From assembly GCF_900312815.1 (NCBI RefSeq), contig NZ_OMPE01000009.1:744001-808000 (forward strand): DNA of 64,000 nucleotides, in the 5' to 3' direction. The notes beneath the pieces were generated by a model. It ran no database searches and was not told where the DNA came from. It saw only the letters and a list, made by a program, of their open reading frames with translations. The position numbers and the translations under genes were made by a program. Shown one piece after another: positions 9,820-19,436 of the stretch (positions are counted from its first letter, which is position 1; each line of letters opens with the position of its first letter). The DNA comes from Aquimarina sp. AU474 (GTDB lineage Bacteria; Bacteroidota; Bacteroidia; Flavobacteriales; Flavobacteriaceae).

Positions 9820-9871
9820 TATAAAAAAGCAATCCAAAGATGTACTACTAGAGCACTTTACATCTTTGGAT
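9820..9871 (-). terminator. Rho-independent terminator of the serine hydrolase gene
   Basis: A perfect 13-bp inverted repeat (9832-9844 with 9859-9871; arm ATCCAAAGATGTA) has a 14-nt loop. In the minus-strand direction it is followed by TTGCTTTTTTAT. It starts 28 nt after the stop codon of the serine hydrolase gene. Confidence 0.85.
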
Positions 9872-9898
9872 ACACCTTGAGGTTTTGCTTTTAACATC

Positions 9899-11746
9899 TT
9901 ATTTGACCATCTTTTCTAAATCTAATATCTTTTGCTTTACTCTATCTTTATACTCTCCGGATTTGTTAAGCACACCTGCCTTTTTATAGTTTTCTATCGA
10001 TTTTTTAATTGCACCCGATAGCTCATAGATTTCTCCCAAACTATCATATGTATTAAACGATGTAGGGTGTTCTTTACTATTAAATTCAAGGATTTTGATA
10101 GCCTTGTTTATATCATTCTCGATATAAAACATATAGCCAAATTCATTAAAAATCTGCTCAAAATTTAAACTAGGAGCTTCTTCTTTAATTTTTCTATATT
10201 CCTTTATAGCAATATTCATATCATATTGCGAAAACGCATTTACGAGTGCGGTTTTATGGTTCCTAACCTCTTCTTTTTTGATTATAATCGCGTTTTTCAT
10301 TGATTTATCTCTGTAAATAATAATTTCTTTCAATTCATTATTAGCGTCTAAATCAAATTTCACATAATTTGGATATTGATCAATCCTAAATGTATTTTTC
10401 CCAACATAAAACATTTCACAATTTTTACGCCCCACCAAATGTTTAAATGATTGAGAACTCATAAACAGTTTTCCGTTTTCTTCATAAATTTTATTAATCC
10501 CAGGAGCACCATATAAAAAGTCTAAATATGCTCCTTGAATTGCAGATACGAAAGTCTTTGAAGTTCTCTTTATTAAAGATGGATCTATCCTTGCTTCCCA
10601 ACCTCTCAGATGAATAATTTCATTTCTTAAAAAATTCATTACTGGTATTCTGTTTGGTTTATCTCCATTGGCAAGTATTGCTATCCCATTACCGCCTTTC
10701 ATCGTTGCCATATACTCACCGCCAACTCCTGTATTGGACCCTCCATGAGCAAACCAATCACGATTGGCTATTCCATAAGATCTATGCCAACCGGCACTCC
10801 ATCCACCTGCTTTTTTAAGGCTTACCACATCTGTTATCTTTTTGGCCACTTTATTTGATATGAGTGTGTTATTTTTATTGCGCAATGCATTTTGCATCTC
10901 GATAGCAATTAAAGACAAATCGTACGGAGTAGACCACATACCAGACGGTGCAACTTGTGGAGTAATAGGAAGTCCTGTTTTGATAATTTCCCCTTTGGCA
11001 TTATGCACTTTGGCCACATTTTTAAGAAACCCTGATTCATTGGGTTGTTTCATAGTAGTGTTTTTTAACCCCAATGGATCAAAAACATGTTCTTTTATTA
11101 GATCTGCTAATGGTTTTTTAAAATGATCTTCTAATGCCATTTGAATAATCACATAACCTCCCCCACTATATTCCCAATCGGTTCCTGGTGTAAAAATAAA
11201 TTCGATCTCTCGGTTATATCTTGGAAGCAATTCTCCTTTTAAACTCTGCACAATCGTAGGAATTTTATCACCTTCGTAAAAGTCTGCAAAGCCACTTTGG
11301 GTGGTTCCGGCTGTGTGTGATAAAAAATGTAACCAATTAAGTGTATTTGCATCTACCAAATCACTTTTAGGAAGTTTCCATCTTTGTAAATACGTATTAA
11401 TAGGACTGTTTAAATCTATTAATCCTTTCTCTTCTAATATCCCACAAAGTATTGATACTATCGCCTTGGATGTCGAGGCAGTAGAAAATGCCGTTTCACT
11501 CTCTATTTTTTCATCAGAATTTGCGGCTTTTATACCCCACTCGTTCGTCCAAATAACTTTGTAATCTTCAAAAACAGCCACACTTAATCCATGTAAATTA
11601 TGGCTTTTCATCTGTTTTCTAATCTCTTCTTTTAAGGCCTCAAATCCAAGAGGTTGTTCTTTATTACTGCTTTGAGCATTGACTTCGAAATCATAATTAC
11701 CAAAGGTGAAAATGAATATCAACAGCATTATTTTCAGTGTTTTCAT
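9899..11746 (-). CDS. Secreted serine hydrolase (beta-lactamase class C fold) with C-terminal TPR
   Basis: The protein has 615 residues and a signal peptide ending near VNAQ. The beta-lactamase/DD-peptidase-like domain spans about 35-370: the nucleophile motif S-x-x-K is S91-T-S-K94 (STASTSKAI), the second motif is Y193-S-G instead of Y-x-N, and the third is HGG (FAHGGSNTGVG). From about 500 the sequence turns into two TPR-like units (YMFYIENDINKAIKILEF; YDSLGEIYELSG). Such proteins act as esterases, D-amino peptidases or beta-lactamase homologues; a resistance role is not supported. It is divergent from a two-component system, from which it is separated by an inverted repeat. Confidence 0.82.
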   Translation of the reverse strand: MKTLKIMLLIFIFTFGNYDFEVNAQSSNKEQPLGFEALKEEIRKQMKSHNLHGLSVAVFEDYKVIWTNEWGIKAANSDEKIESETAFSTASTSKAIVSILCGILEEKGLIDLNSPINTYLQRWKLPKSDLVDANTLNWLHFLSHTAGTTQSGFADFYEGDKIPTIVQSLKGELLPRYNREIEFIFTPGTDWEYSGGGYVIIQMALEDHFKKPLADLIKEHVFDPLGLKNTTMKQPNESGFLKNVAKVHNAKGEIIKTGLPITPQVAPSGMWSTPYDLSLIAIEMQNALRNKNNTLISNKVAKKITDVVSLKKAGGWSAGWHRSYGIANRDWFAHGGSNTGVGGEYMATMKGGNGIAILANGDKPNRIPVMNFLRNEIIHLRGWEARIDPSLIKRTSKTFVSAIQGAYLDFLYGAPGINKIYEENGKLFMSSQSFKHLVGRKNCEMFYVGKNTFRIDQYPNYVKFDLDANNELKEIIIYRDKSMKNAIIIKKEEVRNHKTALVNAFSQYDMNIAIKEYRKIKEEAPSLNFEQIFNEFGYMFYIENDINKAIKILEFNSKEHPTSFNTYDSLGEIYELSGAIKKSIENYKKAGVLNKSGEYKDRVKQKILDLEKMVK

Positions 11747-11781
11747 AATAATAACGTTTTTAGTTCGTAAATTGATTTAAG

Positions 11782-11804
11782 CACAAATTCGCATTTAATT
11801 TGTG
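11782..11804. promoter_or_regulatory. Inverted repeat, candidate operator in divergent region
   Basis: The arms CACAAATT (11782-11789) and AATTTGTG (11797-11804) are perfect complements separated by 7 nt. The repeat sits 36 nt upstream of the serine hydrolase gene and 106 nt upstream of the sensor kinase start. It could bind a regulator controlling both directions. No transcription T-tract follows, so it is not a terminator. Confidence 0.4.
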
Positions 11805-11909
11805 TCCTTAATGGTGTTTTTTTGTCAACTGCTCTGTGACTATTCGAACTGCAACTATGAACTCATATTTTACCCTAACTTAGCCTTGAATTATAGATTC
11901 ATTTTTAAA

Positions 11910-13589
11910 ATGGTATTTCAATTATTAAAAAAACTGCTTTTCATTTTTGCCGTTTTGCTCATTATCTCTTGTGAAGATGAGTACTCTGCACAAACTCCTA
12001 TAACCAGATATAAAATTGGCGATGATAATAGTTGGTCAAAAAAGAATATCGATGACAGTAATTGGTCAACAAAAAGAGGGAATCCTGGAGATAGTATTTT
12101 TTGGGTACGAATGAATGTGGTATTATCGAAAGATCCTAAACCTTATGAACCGCAAGGAGTGCTTATATATTCGTTTGGCGCTCACGAAGTGTATTGGGAT
12201 GATGTACTTATCGGTACCAACGGTATCCCAGGGCAAGAATATACCACCAATAAAATAGGCGAAGTAGATCGCTCTTTTATTATACCTGATTCTTTAAGCA
12301 AAAAAGGAAATCATCTTTTGGCCTTACGGGCATCTCAATACTATCATCAGGATCATGATCGAGGATATGGTATCGTTGTTTCTAGCTACAAGAATTTAAT
12401 ACAAGTGCCGCTTATATTAACTTCTTTCACCTACGTTCTTGCAGGAGCTTTTTTTCTAACTGCAATCTATTTTTTTATTCTCTTTTTCACTAATCAGAAA
12501 TCTCTCTCGGTCCTTTTATTTAGTTTCTGTTCCTTTTTATTCTTTCTATTAATCATTATTGAATACATAAAATTTTATATCCCAATTCATTATAGCAATT
12601 TTTTTGTGCGTTTAGAAATTATTGGTATTCTCACTTTTTTAATTTCCTTTTTAATCCCTTTATATTTCTCAATACAGTTTTCTTTTCCCAAACGGAAAAT
12701 TTTAATAGGGTTATACTTCGTTTTATTATTGTTTATTTATTTTTTAAACAGAGGCAGCTATGATTATACCACCAAATTATTAGTAATAAGTATGTGGGTT
12801 GTTTCGGCAATTATTGTGGCTAATGCAGTATTAAGAAAAGAAGCCAATACAATTGCTGTTTTTGTAACCCTACTAGTCAATGTGTTGTTTTATAATTTTC
12901 TGGAATACGATATGTTTTTGATTTTAAGTTTTACTTTGCTCTTGCTTTGCATGTTTTATATTCTTGCGCTGCAACTAAAAAAACAACGTGAAGCATATGC
13001 CTATTCCCTGGTACAAACCACCCGATTAAAACATGAATTATTAAAGAAAAAAATCCAACCTCATTTTTTAATGAATACACTAACCTCATTAATAGATTGG
13101 GTAGAAGAATCACCTAGTATGGGTATACGTTTTATTGAGGCATTGGCCGAAGAATTTAATATTTTAAATCAAATTGAAGACAAAAAGCTAATACCTATTT
13201 CTCAAGAAATACAGCTATGCAAAAGCTTTTTAAACATCATGAAATACAGAAAAGAAATTACTTATTCTTGGCATCAAGAAGGTATAGACCAAACTTGTAA
13301 AATTCCTCCTGCAGTATTTCATACACTAATAGAAAATGGCATCACCCACTGCATGCCCAATAGCAGTAATGAGATTGATTTTAAATTAACACAACGGTCT
13401 ACTTCAAAAAGCATTACCTATATTCTTCAAACTATTGCTATTATTAGACATCCTGATAAAATTATAAAAGATGGCACAGGAAACAAATATGTAAAAGCGC
13501 GATTAACTGAAAGTTATGGAGAAAAGTGGTCTTTCGATTCTAAAAAAGACAATAATGGATGGACTAATATTATTACGATACATCAGTAA
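11910..13589 (+). CDS. LytS-type sensor histidine kinase with extracytoplasmic jelly-roll and multi-TM region
   Basis: I chose the ATG at 11910 (559 residues); the frame extends upstream to 11802 but that stretch is not signal-like. The start yields a signal with lipobox-like LLIISC (Cys21). Residues 25-170 form a sensory beta domain (IFWVRMNVVL; HEVYWDDVLIG) like the DISM/galactose-binding jelly rolls. About seven TM helices follow (about 175-370). The cytoplasmic part carries the His_kinase (PF06580) motif KKIQPHFLMNTLTSLIDW with the phospho-acceptor His, the N-box ENGITHC and a degenerate G-box. It pairs with the response regulator 3 nt downstream. Confidence 0.8.
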   Translation: MVFQLLKKLLFIFAVLLIISCEDEYSAQTPITRYKIGDDNSWSKKNIDDSNWSTKRGNPGDSIFWVRMNVVLSKDPKPYEPQGVLIYSFGAHEVYWDDVLIGTNGIPGQEYTTNKIGEVDRSFIIPDSLSKKGNHLLALRASQYYHQDHDRGYGIVVSSYKNLIQVPLILTSFTYVLAGAFFLTAIYFFILFFTNQKSLSVLLFSFCSFLFFLLIIIEYIKFYIPIHYSNFFVRLEIIGILTFLISFLIPLYFSIQFSFPKRKILIGLYFVLLLFIYFLNRGSYDYTTKLLVISMWVVSAIIVANAVLRKEANTIAVFVTLLVNVLFYNFLEYDMFLILSFTLLLLCMFYILALQLKKQREAYAYSLVQTTRLKHELLKKKIQPHFLMNTLTSLIDWVEESPSMGIRFIEALAEEFNILNQIEDKKLIPISQEIQLCKSFLNIMKYRKEITYSWHQEGIDQTCKIPPAVFHTLIENGITHCMPNSSNEIDFKLTQRSTSKSITYILQTIAIIRHPDKIIKDGTGNKYVKARLTESYGEKWSFDSKKDNNGWTNIITIHQ

Positions 13590-13592
13590 ACT

Positions 13593-14294
13593 ATGAACAT
13601 TTTAATAATTGAAGACGAATCAAGAATTGCCAAAAGAATTTTGCGAATGACTCGCGAGTTCTTTTTAAATACGCTTAACCAAATAACCCATCTCGAATCT
13701 CTTCAAAACGGTATTGAACACATTAAAAACAACGAAATCGACCTTGTTCTACTAGACCTTAATCTTAATGGAGATAATGGATTTGATCTACTTAAAAACA
13801 CCGTTTCAGAGTCGTTTCATACGATTATCATATCGGCATACAAAGAACAAGCCTTGATGGCCTTTGAATATGGAGTTTTAGATTTTGTTCCTAAACCTTT
13901 TAACAAAGAGCGATTGAATCTTGCTTTTAATCGAGTACTTAATAAAGAAAGTCTCACTGCAAAAAACATCAAATTCTTAGCGATTAAAAAACGCGGAGAA
14001 GTACAACTGATTAATATCGAAAACGTTATCTACATCAAAGGAGCAGGCATGTACACAGAGCTCGTTTTATCTAATGGTAACACTTATTTACACGATAAGT
14101 CTCTAGAAAAACTAGAACAGTTACTACCAGAAGAATTTACAAGAATCCATAAATCTTATCTTGTAAAAATTACTATAATAAAGAGTATAAAAATCAATTC
14201 GGGGAGTAAATATTTTGCCGAATTAAGTAATGAAGAATTACTGCCAATTGGTAGAACCCGCTACAAAGATCTAAAAGCCAAAATGTTTAATTAA
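13593..14294 (+). CDS. LytTR-family response regulator
   Basis: The protein has 233 residues. The receiver domain (1-120) has the acidic pair IIEDE, phospho-acceptor Asp55 (LVLLDLNLNG) and the conserved FVPKPF lysine near residue 106. The LytTR DNA-binding domain spans about 130-233 (EVQLINIENVIYIKGAGMYT; RIHKSYLVKI; LPIGRTRYKDL). It is co-transcribed with the sensor kinase upstream. LytTR proteins typically bind paired direct repeats near target promoters. The divergent serine hydrolase gene is the nearest candidate target, which is inference. Confidence 0.92.
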   Translation: MNILIIEDESRIAKRILRMTREFFLNTLNQITHLESLQNGIEHIKNNEIDLVLLDLNLNGDNGFDLLKNTVSESFHTIIISAYKEQALMAFEYGVLDFVPKPFNKERLNLAFNRVLNKESLTAKNIKFLAIKKRGEVQLINIENVIYIKGAGMYTELVLSNGNTYLHDKSLEKLEQLLPEEFTRIHKSYLVKITIIKSIKINSGSKYFAELSNEELLPIGRTRYKDLKAKMFN

Positions 14295-14310
14295 ATTGGT
14301 TATATAATAA

Positions 14311-14336
14311 AACCTCATAAGTTTCCTTATGAGGTT
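14311..14336. terminator. Bidirectional hairpin terminator
   Basis: A perfect 11-bp stem (AACCTCATAAG at 14311-14321; CTTATGAGGTT at 14326-14336) has a TTTC loop. It lies between the convergent response regulator and atpG. On the minus strand it is followed by TTATTATATA; on the plus strand by CATATATTTT. Confidence 0.8.
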
Positions 14337-14359
14337 CATATATTTTAAGAAAGAAATTC

Positions 14360-15223
14360 TTAGTTATTTAAAGCTTCGGCACCACCAACAATTTCTAAGA
14401 TTTCATTGGTAATAGCAGCTTGTCTTGCTTTGTTATAAGATAATTTAAGAGCATCTCTTAATTCTGTAGCATTATCTGTAGCCTTGTGCATTGCAGTCAT
14501 ACGTGCACCATGCTCTGAAGCAAATGAGTCACGTAATGCCTTATACAATTGCGTTTTTAGAGATTTTGGAATCAATTGTTCTACAATCTCTTCTTTAGAA
14601 GGCTCAAAAATATAATCTACATTAGAAGTAGATGTTGCGTTTTCTATAGGTACTATAGGTAAAAATTGTTCTGTAGTAACTTCTTGCGTAGCCGCATTCT
14701 TAAACTTGTTATATACAACAACAATTTTATCATACGAGCCATTAGTAAACACTTGCATTAACTCTTCAGCGATCTCTGCAACATTAGCAAATGTAAGATC
14801 ATCATACACCTCACTTTTATTTGCAATGACCGTATGCGTTTTAGAAACTATATCATTAACTTTCTTACCGATAGTAACAAAATCTACTTGTTTCCCAGCA
14901 TACACACCATCATACAAATTTCTTACTGCTTTGATGATATTAGAATTAAAAGCACCGGCCAAACCACGATTAGAAGCAATCGCTACAACCAATACTTTAT
15001 TTACTTCGCGCTGCTCTGCATACACACTAGCACTATCTCCTTCAAGAGAAGCACTTAAGTTTTGTAATAACTCAGTAAGTTTATCTGCATAAGGACGCAT
15101 TGCAGTAATTGCCATCTGTGCCTTATTCAATTTTGCAGCCGATACCATTTTCATGGCACTGGTAATTTGCATCGTTGAAGACACTGAGGTAATTCTACTA
15201 CGTAATTCTTTTAGATTCGCCAT
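14360..15223 (-). CDS. atpG: ATP synthase F1 subunit gamma
   Basis: The protein has 287 residues, normal length for the family. The conserved N-terminal coiled-coil start ELRSRITSVSSTMQITSAMK and the C-terminal RMTAMHKATDNATELRDAL and YNKARQAAITNEILEIVGGA are diagnostic of the rotor shaft that couples F0 rotation to the F1 catalytic sites. It is the last gene of the atp operon here. No atpD or atpC follows; instead a terminator does. Confidence 0.98.
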   Translation of the reverse strand: MANLKELRSRITSVSSTMQITSAMKMVSAAKLNKAQMAITAMRPYADKLTELLQNLSASLEGDSASVYAEQREVNKVLVVAIASNRGLAGAFNSNIIKAVRNLYDGVYAGKQVDFVTIGKKVNDIVSKTHTVIANKSEVYDDLTFANVAEIAEELMQVFTNGSYDKIVVVYNKFKNAATQEVTTEQFLPIVPIENATSTSNVDYIFEPSKEEIVEQLIPKSLKTQLYKALRDSFASEHGARMTAMHKATDNATELRDALKLSYNKARQAAITNEILEIVGGAEALNN

Positions 15224-15257
15224 TTCTTATAATTATAAATTCTGACTTAGCGTTTAA

Positions 15258-16838
15258 TTATGCCTTATATTTTGCAGAGATCTCTTTACATGCCGAGATC
15301 AATACATCAGTAACTTCATCAGTAAGTTTTCCTGCTTTCAAAGTGTTTAATATATCTCTATGCTTAGCATTAAGATACTCTATAAAATCACTTTCGAATT
15401 CTTTTATTTTGTTTACCGGAACATCTCTTAACAAGTTTTTAGAACCAGCATAGATGATCGCAATCTGATCTTCTACGGTGTATGGATCATTTTGTGCTTG
15501 TTTAAGGATCTCAACGTTACGCTTTCCTTTTTCAATAACATTTAAAGTAGCCGCATCAAGATCAGAACCAAACTTAGCAAAAGCTTCTAATTCACGAAAC
15601 TGTGCTTGATCCAGTTTTAATGTACCTGCAACCTTTTTCATTGATTTAATCTGAGCCGATCCTCCAACACGAGATACAGAAATACCTACGTTAATCGCTG
15701 GACGTACACCAGAGTTAAATAAATCTGAAGTTAGGAATATCTGACCATCAGTAATCGAAATTACGTTAGTTGGGATATATGCCGAAACATCACCTGCTTG
15801 CGTTTCGATAATAGGTAAAGCTGTTAGTGAACCTCCTCCTTTTACTTTGTCTTTTAAAGAATCAGGAAGGTCATTCATATCCTTAGCAATACTATCATCG
15901 GCAATTACTTTTGCAGAACGCTCTAACAATCTTGAGTGAAGGTAAAATACATCTCCAGGATACGCTTCACGACCCGGTGGACGACGTAATAATAATGATA
16001 CCTCACGATAGGCAACCGCTTGCTTAGATAAATCATCATAAATAATCAAAGCAGGACGACCAGTATCACGGAAATACTCACCAATTGCTGCACCAGCAAA
16101 TGGAGCATAAACCTGCATTGGAGCAGGATCAGATGCATTGGCTGCTACAATAGTTGTGTAGGCCATTGCTCCTTTGTCTTCTAATACTTTAGCGATCAAT
16201 GCTACTGTAGATGCTTTTTGCCCAATGGCTACATATATACAGAACACTGGCTCACCAGCATCATAAAACTCTTTTTGATTAAGGATCGTATCGATACAAA
16301 CTGTTGTCTTACCTGTTTGACGGTCACCGATTACTAATTCACGCTGTCCTCGTCCGATTGGTACCATTGCATCAATAGACTTGATCCCTGTTTGAAGTGG
16401 TTCGTTTACCGGCTGACGGAAAACTACACCAGGAGCTTTACGCTCTAATGGCATTTCAAAAGTTTCACCTTCGATTGGTCCTTTACCATCGATTGGGTTA
16501 CCTAGAGTGTCCACAACACGACCTACGATTCCTTCTCCAACATTAATAGAGGCAATACGTTGTGTACGCTTTACAGTAGCACCTTCTTTAACTTCTATAG
16601 AAGAACCTAAAAGTACTACCCCAACATTATCTTCCTCAAGGTTAAGTACGATACCTTCTAAACCAGATTCGAACTGTACTAATTCTCCGTATTGAGCATT
16701 AGACAATCCATATACACGTGCGATACCATCACCTACCTGTAATACTGTCCCTACCTCTTCTAATGAAGCCGATGCTTCAAATCCAGATAATTGTTGTTTT
16801 AATATTGCTGATACTTCAGCAGGATTCACTTCTGCCAT
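15258..16838 (-). CDS. atpA: ATP synthase F1 subunit alpha
   Basis: The protein has 526 residues. The Walker A sequence is GDRQTGKT, the Walker B region is [16 protein letters not shown], and the alpha-subunit signature with the arginine finger region is [17 protein letters not shown]. It forms the non-catalytic nucleotide sites of the F1 hexamer. It lies 34 nt upstream of atpG and 57 nt downstream of atpH. Confidence 0.99.
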   Translation of the reverse strand: MAEVNPAEVSAILKQQLSGFEASASLEEVGTVLQVGDGIARVYGLSNAQYGELVQFESGLEGIVLNLEEDNVGVVLLGSSIEVKEGATVKRTQRIASINVGEGIVGRVVDTLGNPIDGKGPIEGETFEMPLERKAPGVVFRQPVNEPLQTGIKSIDAMVPIGRGQRELVIGDRQTGKTTVCIDTILNQKEFYDAGEPVFCIYVAIGQKASTVALIAKVLEDKGAMAYTTIVAANASDPAPMQVYAPFAGAAIGEYFRDTGRPALIIYDDLSKQAVAYREVSLLLRRPPGREAYPGDVFYLHSRLLERSAKVIADDSIAKDMNDLPDSLKDKVKGGGSLTALPIIETQAGDVSAYIPTNVISITDGQIFLTSDLFNSGVRPAINVGISVSRVGGSAQIKSMKKVAGTLKLDQAQFRELEAFAKFGSDLDAATLNVIEKGKRNVEILKQAQNDPYTVEDQIAIIYAGSKNLLRDVPVNKIKEFESDFIEYLNAKHRDILNTLKAGKLTDEVTDVLISACKEISAKYKA

Positions 16839-16895
16839 TTTATAGTAATTTAGAAGAATGAGATAAAATTCTCATTCCCTTATTATTAATTTATA

Positions 16896-17423
16896 TTAAT
16901 TACTTAATTCTCTTTTTAAATTGGTAAGCTTATTAGCAATACTAGCATTATATTGCAAATCACCTACTCTAAGAATAAATCCACCAATGATATTTTCATC
17001 GATTACATTTTCTATAGTAGCCTCATTACCCGTAAGTTCTTTAACTTTTGCTAATACTTTTTCGCTTAATGCTTTATCCAATGGTACTGCAGTAGTCACT
17101 TTTGCTACTTGCGTATTGTTTAATTGATCAAACAAAATAATATACTGTTTAGCTACATTAGCCAACAAATCTACTCTTTTGTTCTGCACTAAAGTATCAA
17201 ACAATTTTTGGGTAATCTCACCAGTGCCTTTAAAAATCTCACGTAGAGAAGCTAACTTCACTTCGCTTTTGATCAAAGGGCTACTCAATACCATTCTAAG
17301 CTCTGCGCTATCTTCAACAGTAGCGATAATGCTTTGCATATCCTTCTGAACATCCTCAGTGGCTTTTTTATCTTGAGCTAAACTCAAAACTGCCTTTGCA
17401 TAACGTATTGCTGCTCTACTCAT
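16896..17423 (-). CDS. atpH: ATP synthase F1 subunit delta
   Basis: The protein has 175 residues, typical of OSCP/delta. It starts MSRAAIRYAKAVLSLA and ends with the family signature region ENVIDENIIGGFILRVGDLQ. Delta ties the top of F1 to the b-subunit stator. It is separated from atpF by 7 nt. Confidence 0.97.
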   Translation of the reverse strand: MSRAAIRYAKAVLSLAQDKKATEDVQKDMQSIIATVEDSAELRMVLSSPLIKSEVKLASLREIFKGTGEITQKLFDTLVQNKRVDLLANVAKQYIILFDQLNNTQVAKVTTAVPLDKALSEKVLAKVKELTGNEATIENVIDENIIGGFILRVGDLQYNASIANKLTNLKRELSN

Positions 17424-17430
17424 GTTATGA

Positions 17431-17931
17431 TTAGTTTAAAGTAACATCTCCCAACATAGACTCAACCAATTCTAATTGTTTGTCCTTGTTAGATAATTCT
17501 TTTCTTACTACTTTTTCTGCAATCTCTACGGATAATCCTGCTACCTGATTTTTTAAATCAGCTATCGCAGCTTTCTTCTCACTTTCGATTGTAGCTTGTG
17601 CTTGGGCAACAATCTTATCTGCTTCAGCTTGAGCTTCATTCTTAGCATCAGAAATCATATTTTCTTTAAGCTGTCTAGCTTCTTTCAACATTCCATCACG
17701 TTCTGCTCTAGCTTCATTTAAAATACGCTCATTATCTGCTTGAAGATTTTGCATTTCTTTTCTAGCAGCCTCTGCAGACTCTAATGCATTTTTGATTCCT
17801 TCTTCACGATTATTAACCGCTTCAAGAATAGGTTTCCAAGCGAATTTTCTTAATAATAAAAGTAAACCCACAAAAAGTAAAATCTGCCAGAAAAACAGAC
17901 CAAACGAAAAATCATTTATTAACTTATCCAT
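17431..17931 (-). CDS. atpF: ATP synthase F0 subunit b
   Basis: The protein has 166 residues. One membrane helix lies near residues 8-27 (FGLFFWQILLFVGLLLLL), followed by the conserved KPILEAVNNRE and a long alanine- and glutamate-rich helical stalk over about 45-150. It is the peripheral stator of the synthase. Position between atpE and atpH and the length both fit. Confidence 0.97.
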   Translation of the reverse strand: MDKLINDFSFGLFFWQILLFVGLLLLLRKFAWKPILEAVNNREEGIKNALESAEAARKEMQNLQADNERILNEARAERDGMLKEARQLKENMISDAKNEAQAEADKIVAQAQATIESEKKAAIADLKNQVAGLSVEIAEKVVRKELSNKDKQLELVESMLGDVTLN

Positions 17932-18017
17932 TAGTAATTATATTATTCTTTTAGTGTCTAATTTTAAAAAATTTAGAACAACAGCTATAACCAACCGTTA
18001 TAGCTGTTGTTTGTAAA

Positions 18018-18209
18018 TTAAGCTGCAAATAAAGCAGCAAATCCAATACCTTCAATAAGTGCTGCTGCAATAAGCATAGCAGTTTGGATCTTTCCTGAAG
18101 CTTCTGGCTGACGTGCGATAGCTTCCATCGCTTGTCCACCGATTCTACCAATACCTAAACCAGCACCGATAACAATCAAACCAGCTCCTACATAATTTAA
18201 ACCTTCCAT
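18018..18209 (-). CDS. atpE: ATP synthase F0 subunit c
   Basis: The protein has 63 residues: two helices joined by the polar loop ARQPEA. The ion-binding carboxylate is Glu53 in ALIEGIGFAAL. The residue after it is Gly, not Ser/Thr, and the first helix lacks the Gln seen in sodium-binding c-rings, so I infer proton coupling. It is shorter than the E. coli protein (79), as is common in this phylum. Confidence 0.97.
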   Translation of the reverse strand: MEGLNYVGAGLIVIGAGLGIGRIGGQAMEAIARQPEASGKIQTAMLIAAALIEGIGFAALFAA

Positions 18210-18249
18210 AGTAAAGAATTAAAAAAATTAAACAATTATAATTATCGTT

Positions 18250-19317
18250 TTAATGATGTGCCTCCTCATTGGCTGAACCAAAATAAAGCGCAGACAACAT
18301 CGTAAATATATATGCTTGTAATGCAGCTACCAACAACTCTAATATTGATAATGCAAATGATAAACCAAATGATAAAGGACTACCGATCCAACTTTTAAAT
18401 AAGAACATCATACCTATGATACTCATTATTACTACGTGACCTGCAGTCATGTTTGCGTACAAACGAATCATTAATGAAAATGGTTTGATAAATACTCCCA
18501 ATAATTCTATTGGCGCTAAAACAATTTTCATAAATGTAGGTACACCTGGCATCCAAAAAATGTGACCCCAATAATTTTTATTGGCTGTAAAATTGGTGAT
18601 CAAAAACGTTAGTAATGCTAAACCAAATGTTACGGCAATATTACCAGTAACGTTTACCGCTAGAGGAGTCATTCCTAATAGGTTTAAAAACCACACAAAG
18701 AAAAAGACTGTAAGCAAAAAGCTCATGTATTTCTTGTATTTCTTTTCACCAATATTTGGAATAGCTATTTCGTCTCTAACAAAAAGCACAAGTGGCTCTA
18801 AGAAACGACCCATACCTGTTGGTATACCATTATTCTTTTTATATGATTTGGCAAGACCACTAAACATAAAAAACATCAACAAACCAATCAATAGCATACT
18901 TACTACATTTTTGGTTATCGAAAAATTTAACGGTTTTGCATTGGTAGCATGATGGTCTTCATCATAATTGATAGTTCCCTCGGCATCAGTTTTATATATC
19001 TTACTATGATATAGCTTATAATAGTTACCGTCTACTTCGGCAACTGTCTCACCATGATGAAATTTAGAAGATGAAAAGAATTTTAATCCGTTATCCCAAA
19101 GGATTACAGGTAAAGGAAATCCATAATGTTTTCCTGTTTCTTTATCAGAAAATAATGTAAAATCATGAGAATCCTGAAGGTGATGGTCGATAAATTCCTT
19201 TATCTCCGTTTTTAAGTCTCCTTTTCCTTCTTTCTCAGTTTCTTTTGCGAATAGATTTGAAGTGGTAAAAACCAGTGTAAAAATCAATAAAATTTTAACT
19301 ACAGTACGTTTTTGCAT
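18250..19317 (-). CDS. atpB: ATP synthase F0 subunit a
   Basis: The protein has 355 residues, longer than the roughly 270 of E. coli because of an N-terminal signal-like segment and a polar extension of about 120 residues, a feature known in Bacteroidota. The essential arginine is in SLMIRLYANMTAGHVVIM. The C-terminal helix ALQAYIFTMLSALYFG is family-typical. It forms the proton half-channels facing the c-ring. It heads the core atp genes and has its own -7 box upstream. Confidence 0.97.
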   Translation of the reverse strand: MQKRTVVKILLIFTLVFTTSNLFAKETEKEGKGDLKTEIKEFIDHHLQDSHDFTLFSDKETGKHYGFPLPVILWDNGLKFFSSSKFHHGETVAEVDGNYYKLYHSKIYKTDAEGTINYDEDHHATNAKPLNFSITKNVVSMLLIGLLMFFMFSGLAKSYKKNNGIPTGMGRFLEPLVLFVRDEIAIPNIGEKKYKKYMSFLLTVFFFVWFLNLLGMTPLAVNVTGNIAVTFGLALLTFLITNFTANKNYWGHIFWMPGVPTFMKIVLAPIELLGVFIKPFSLMIRLYANMTAGHVVIMSIIGMMFLFKSWIGSPLSFGLSFALSILELLVAALQAYIFTMLSALYFGSANEEAHH

Positions 19318-19351
19318 TTTTACGGAAAATTTCGGTTCCTAAATTTCGGTG

Positions 19352-19359
19352 CAAATGTA
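19352..19359 (-). promoter_or_regulatory. -7 promoter box (TACATTTG) upstream of atpB
   Basis: This perfect minus-strand TAnnTTTG box is 34 nt upstream of the atpB start. No good -33 box is present. It would allow atpB-atpG to be transcribed apart from the preceding sprE-bactofilin-atpZ genes. Confidence 0.5.
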
Positions 19360-19411
19360 CATAATTAAGTTAGATTCTTAAACTATTTTGCTTAAATAAG
19401 TTCGAGATTAT

Positions 19412-19436
19412 TTAACAGAATTTAATTAACTGTTAA
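19412..19436 (-). other. Hairpin directly after the DUF6168 stop codon
   Basis: A 7-bp stem TTAACAG/CTGTTAA (19412-19418 with 19430-19436) has an 11-nt AT-rich loop. There is no T-run, so it may be a weak attenuator or 3'-end stabiliser between the upstream genes and the atp core. Confidence 0.35.

Noticed and set aside
9899..11746. Beta-lactam resistance gene
   Set aside because: Only the general fold and S-x-x-K are shared; the second motif is altered and a TPR tail is present.
11802..11909. 36-codon N-terminal extension of the sensor kinase
   Set aside because: It overlaps the inverted repeat and likely promoter region, and the internal ATG at 11910 gives a proper signal sequence.
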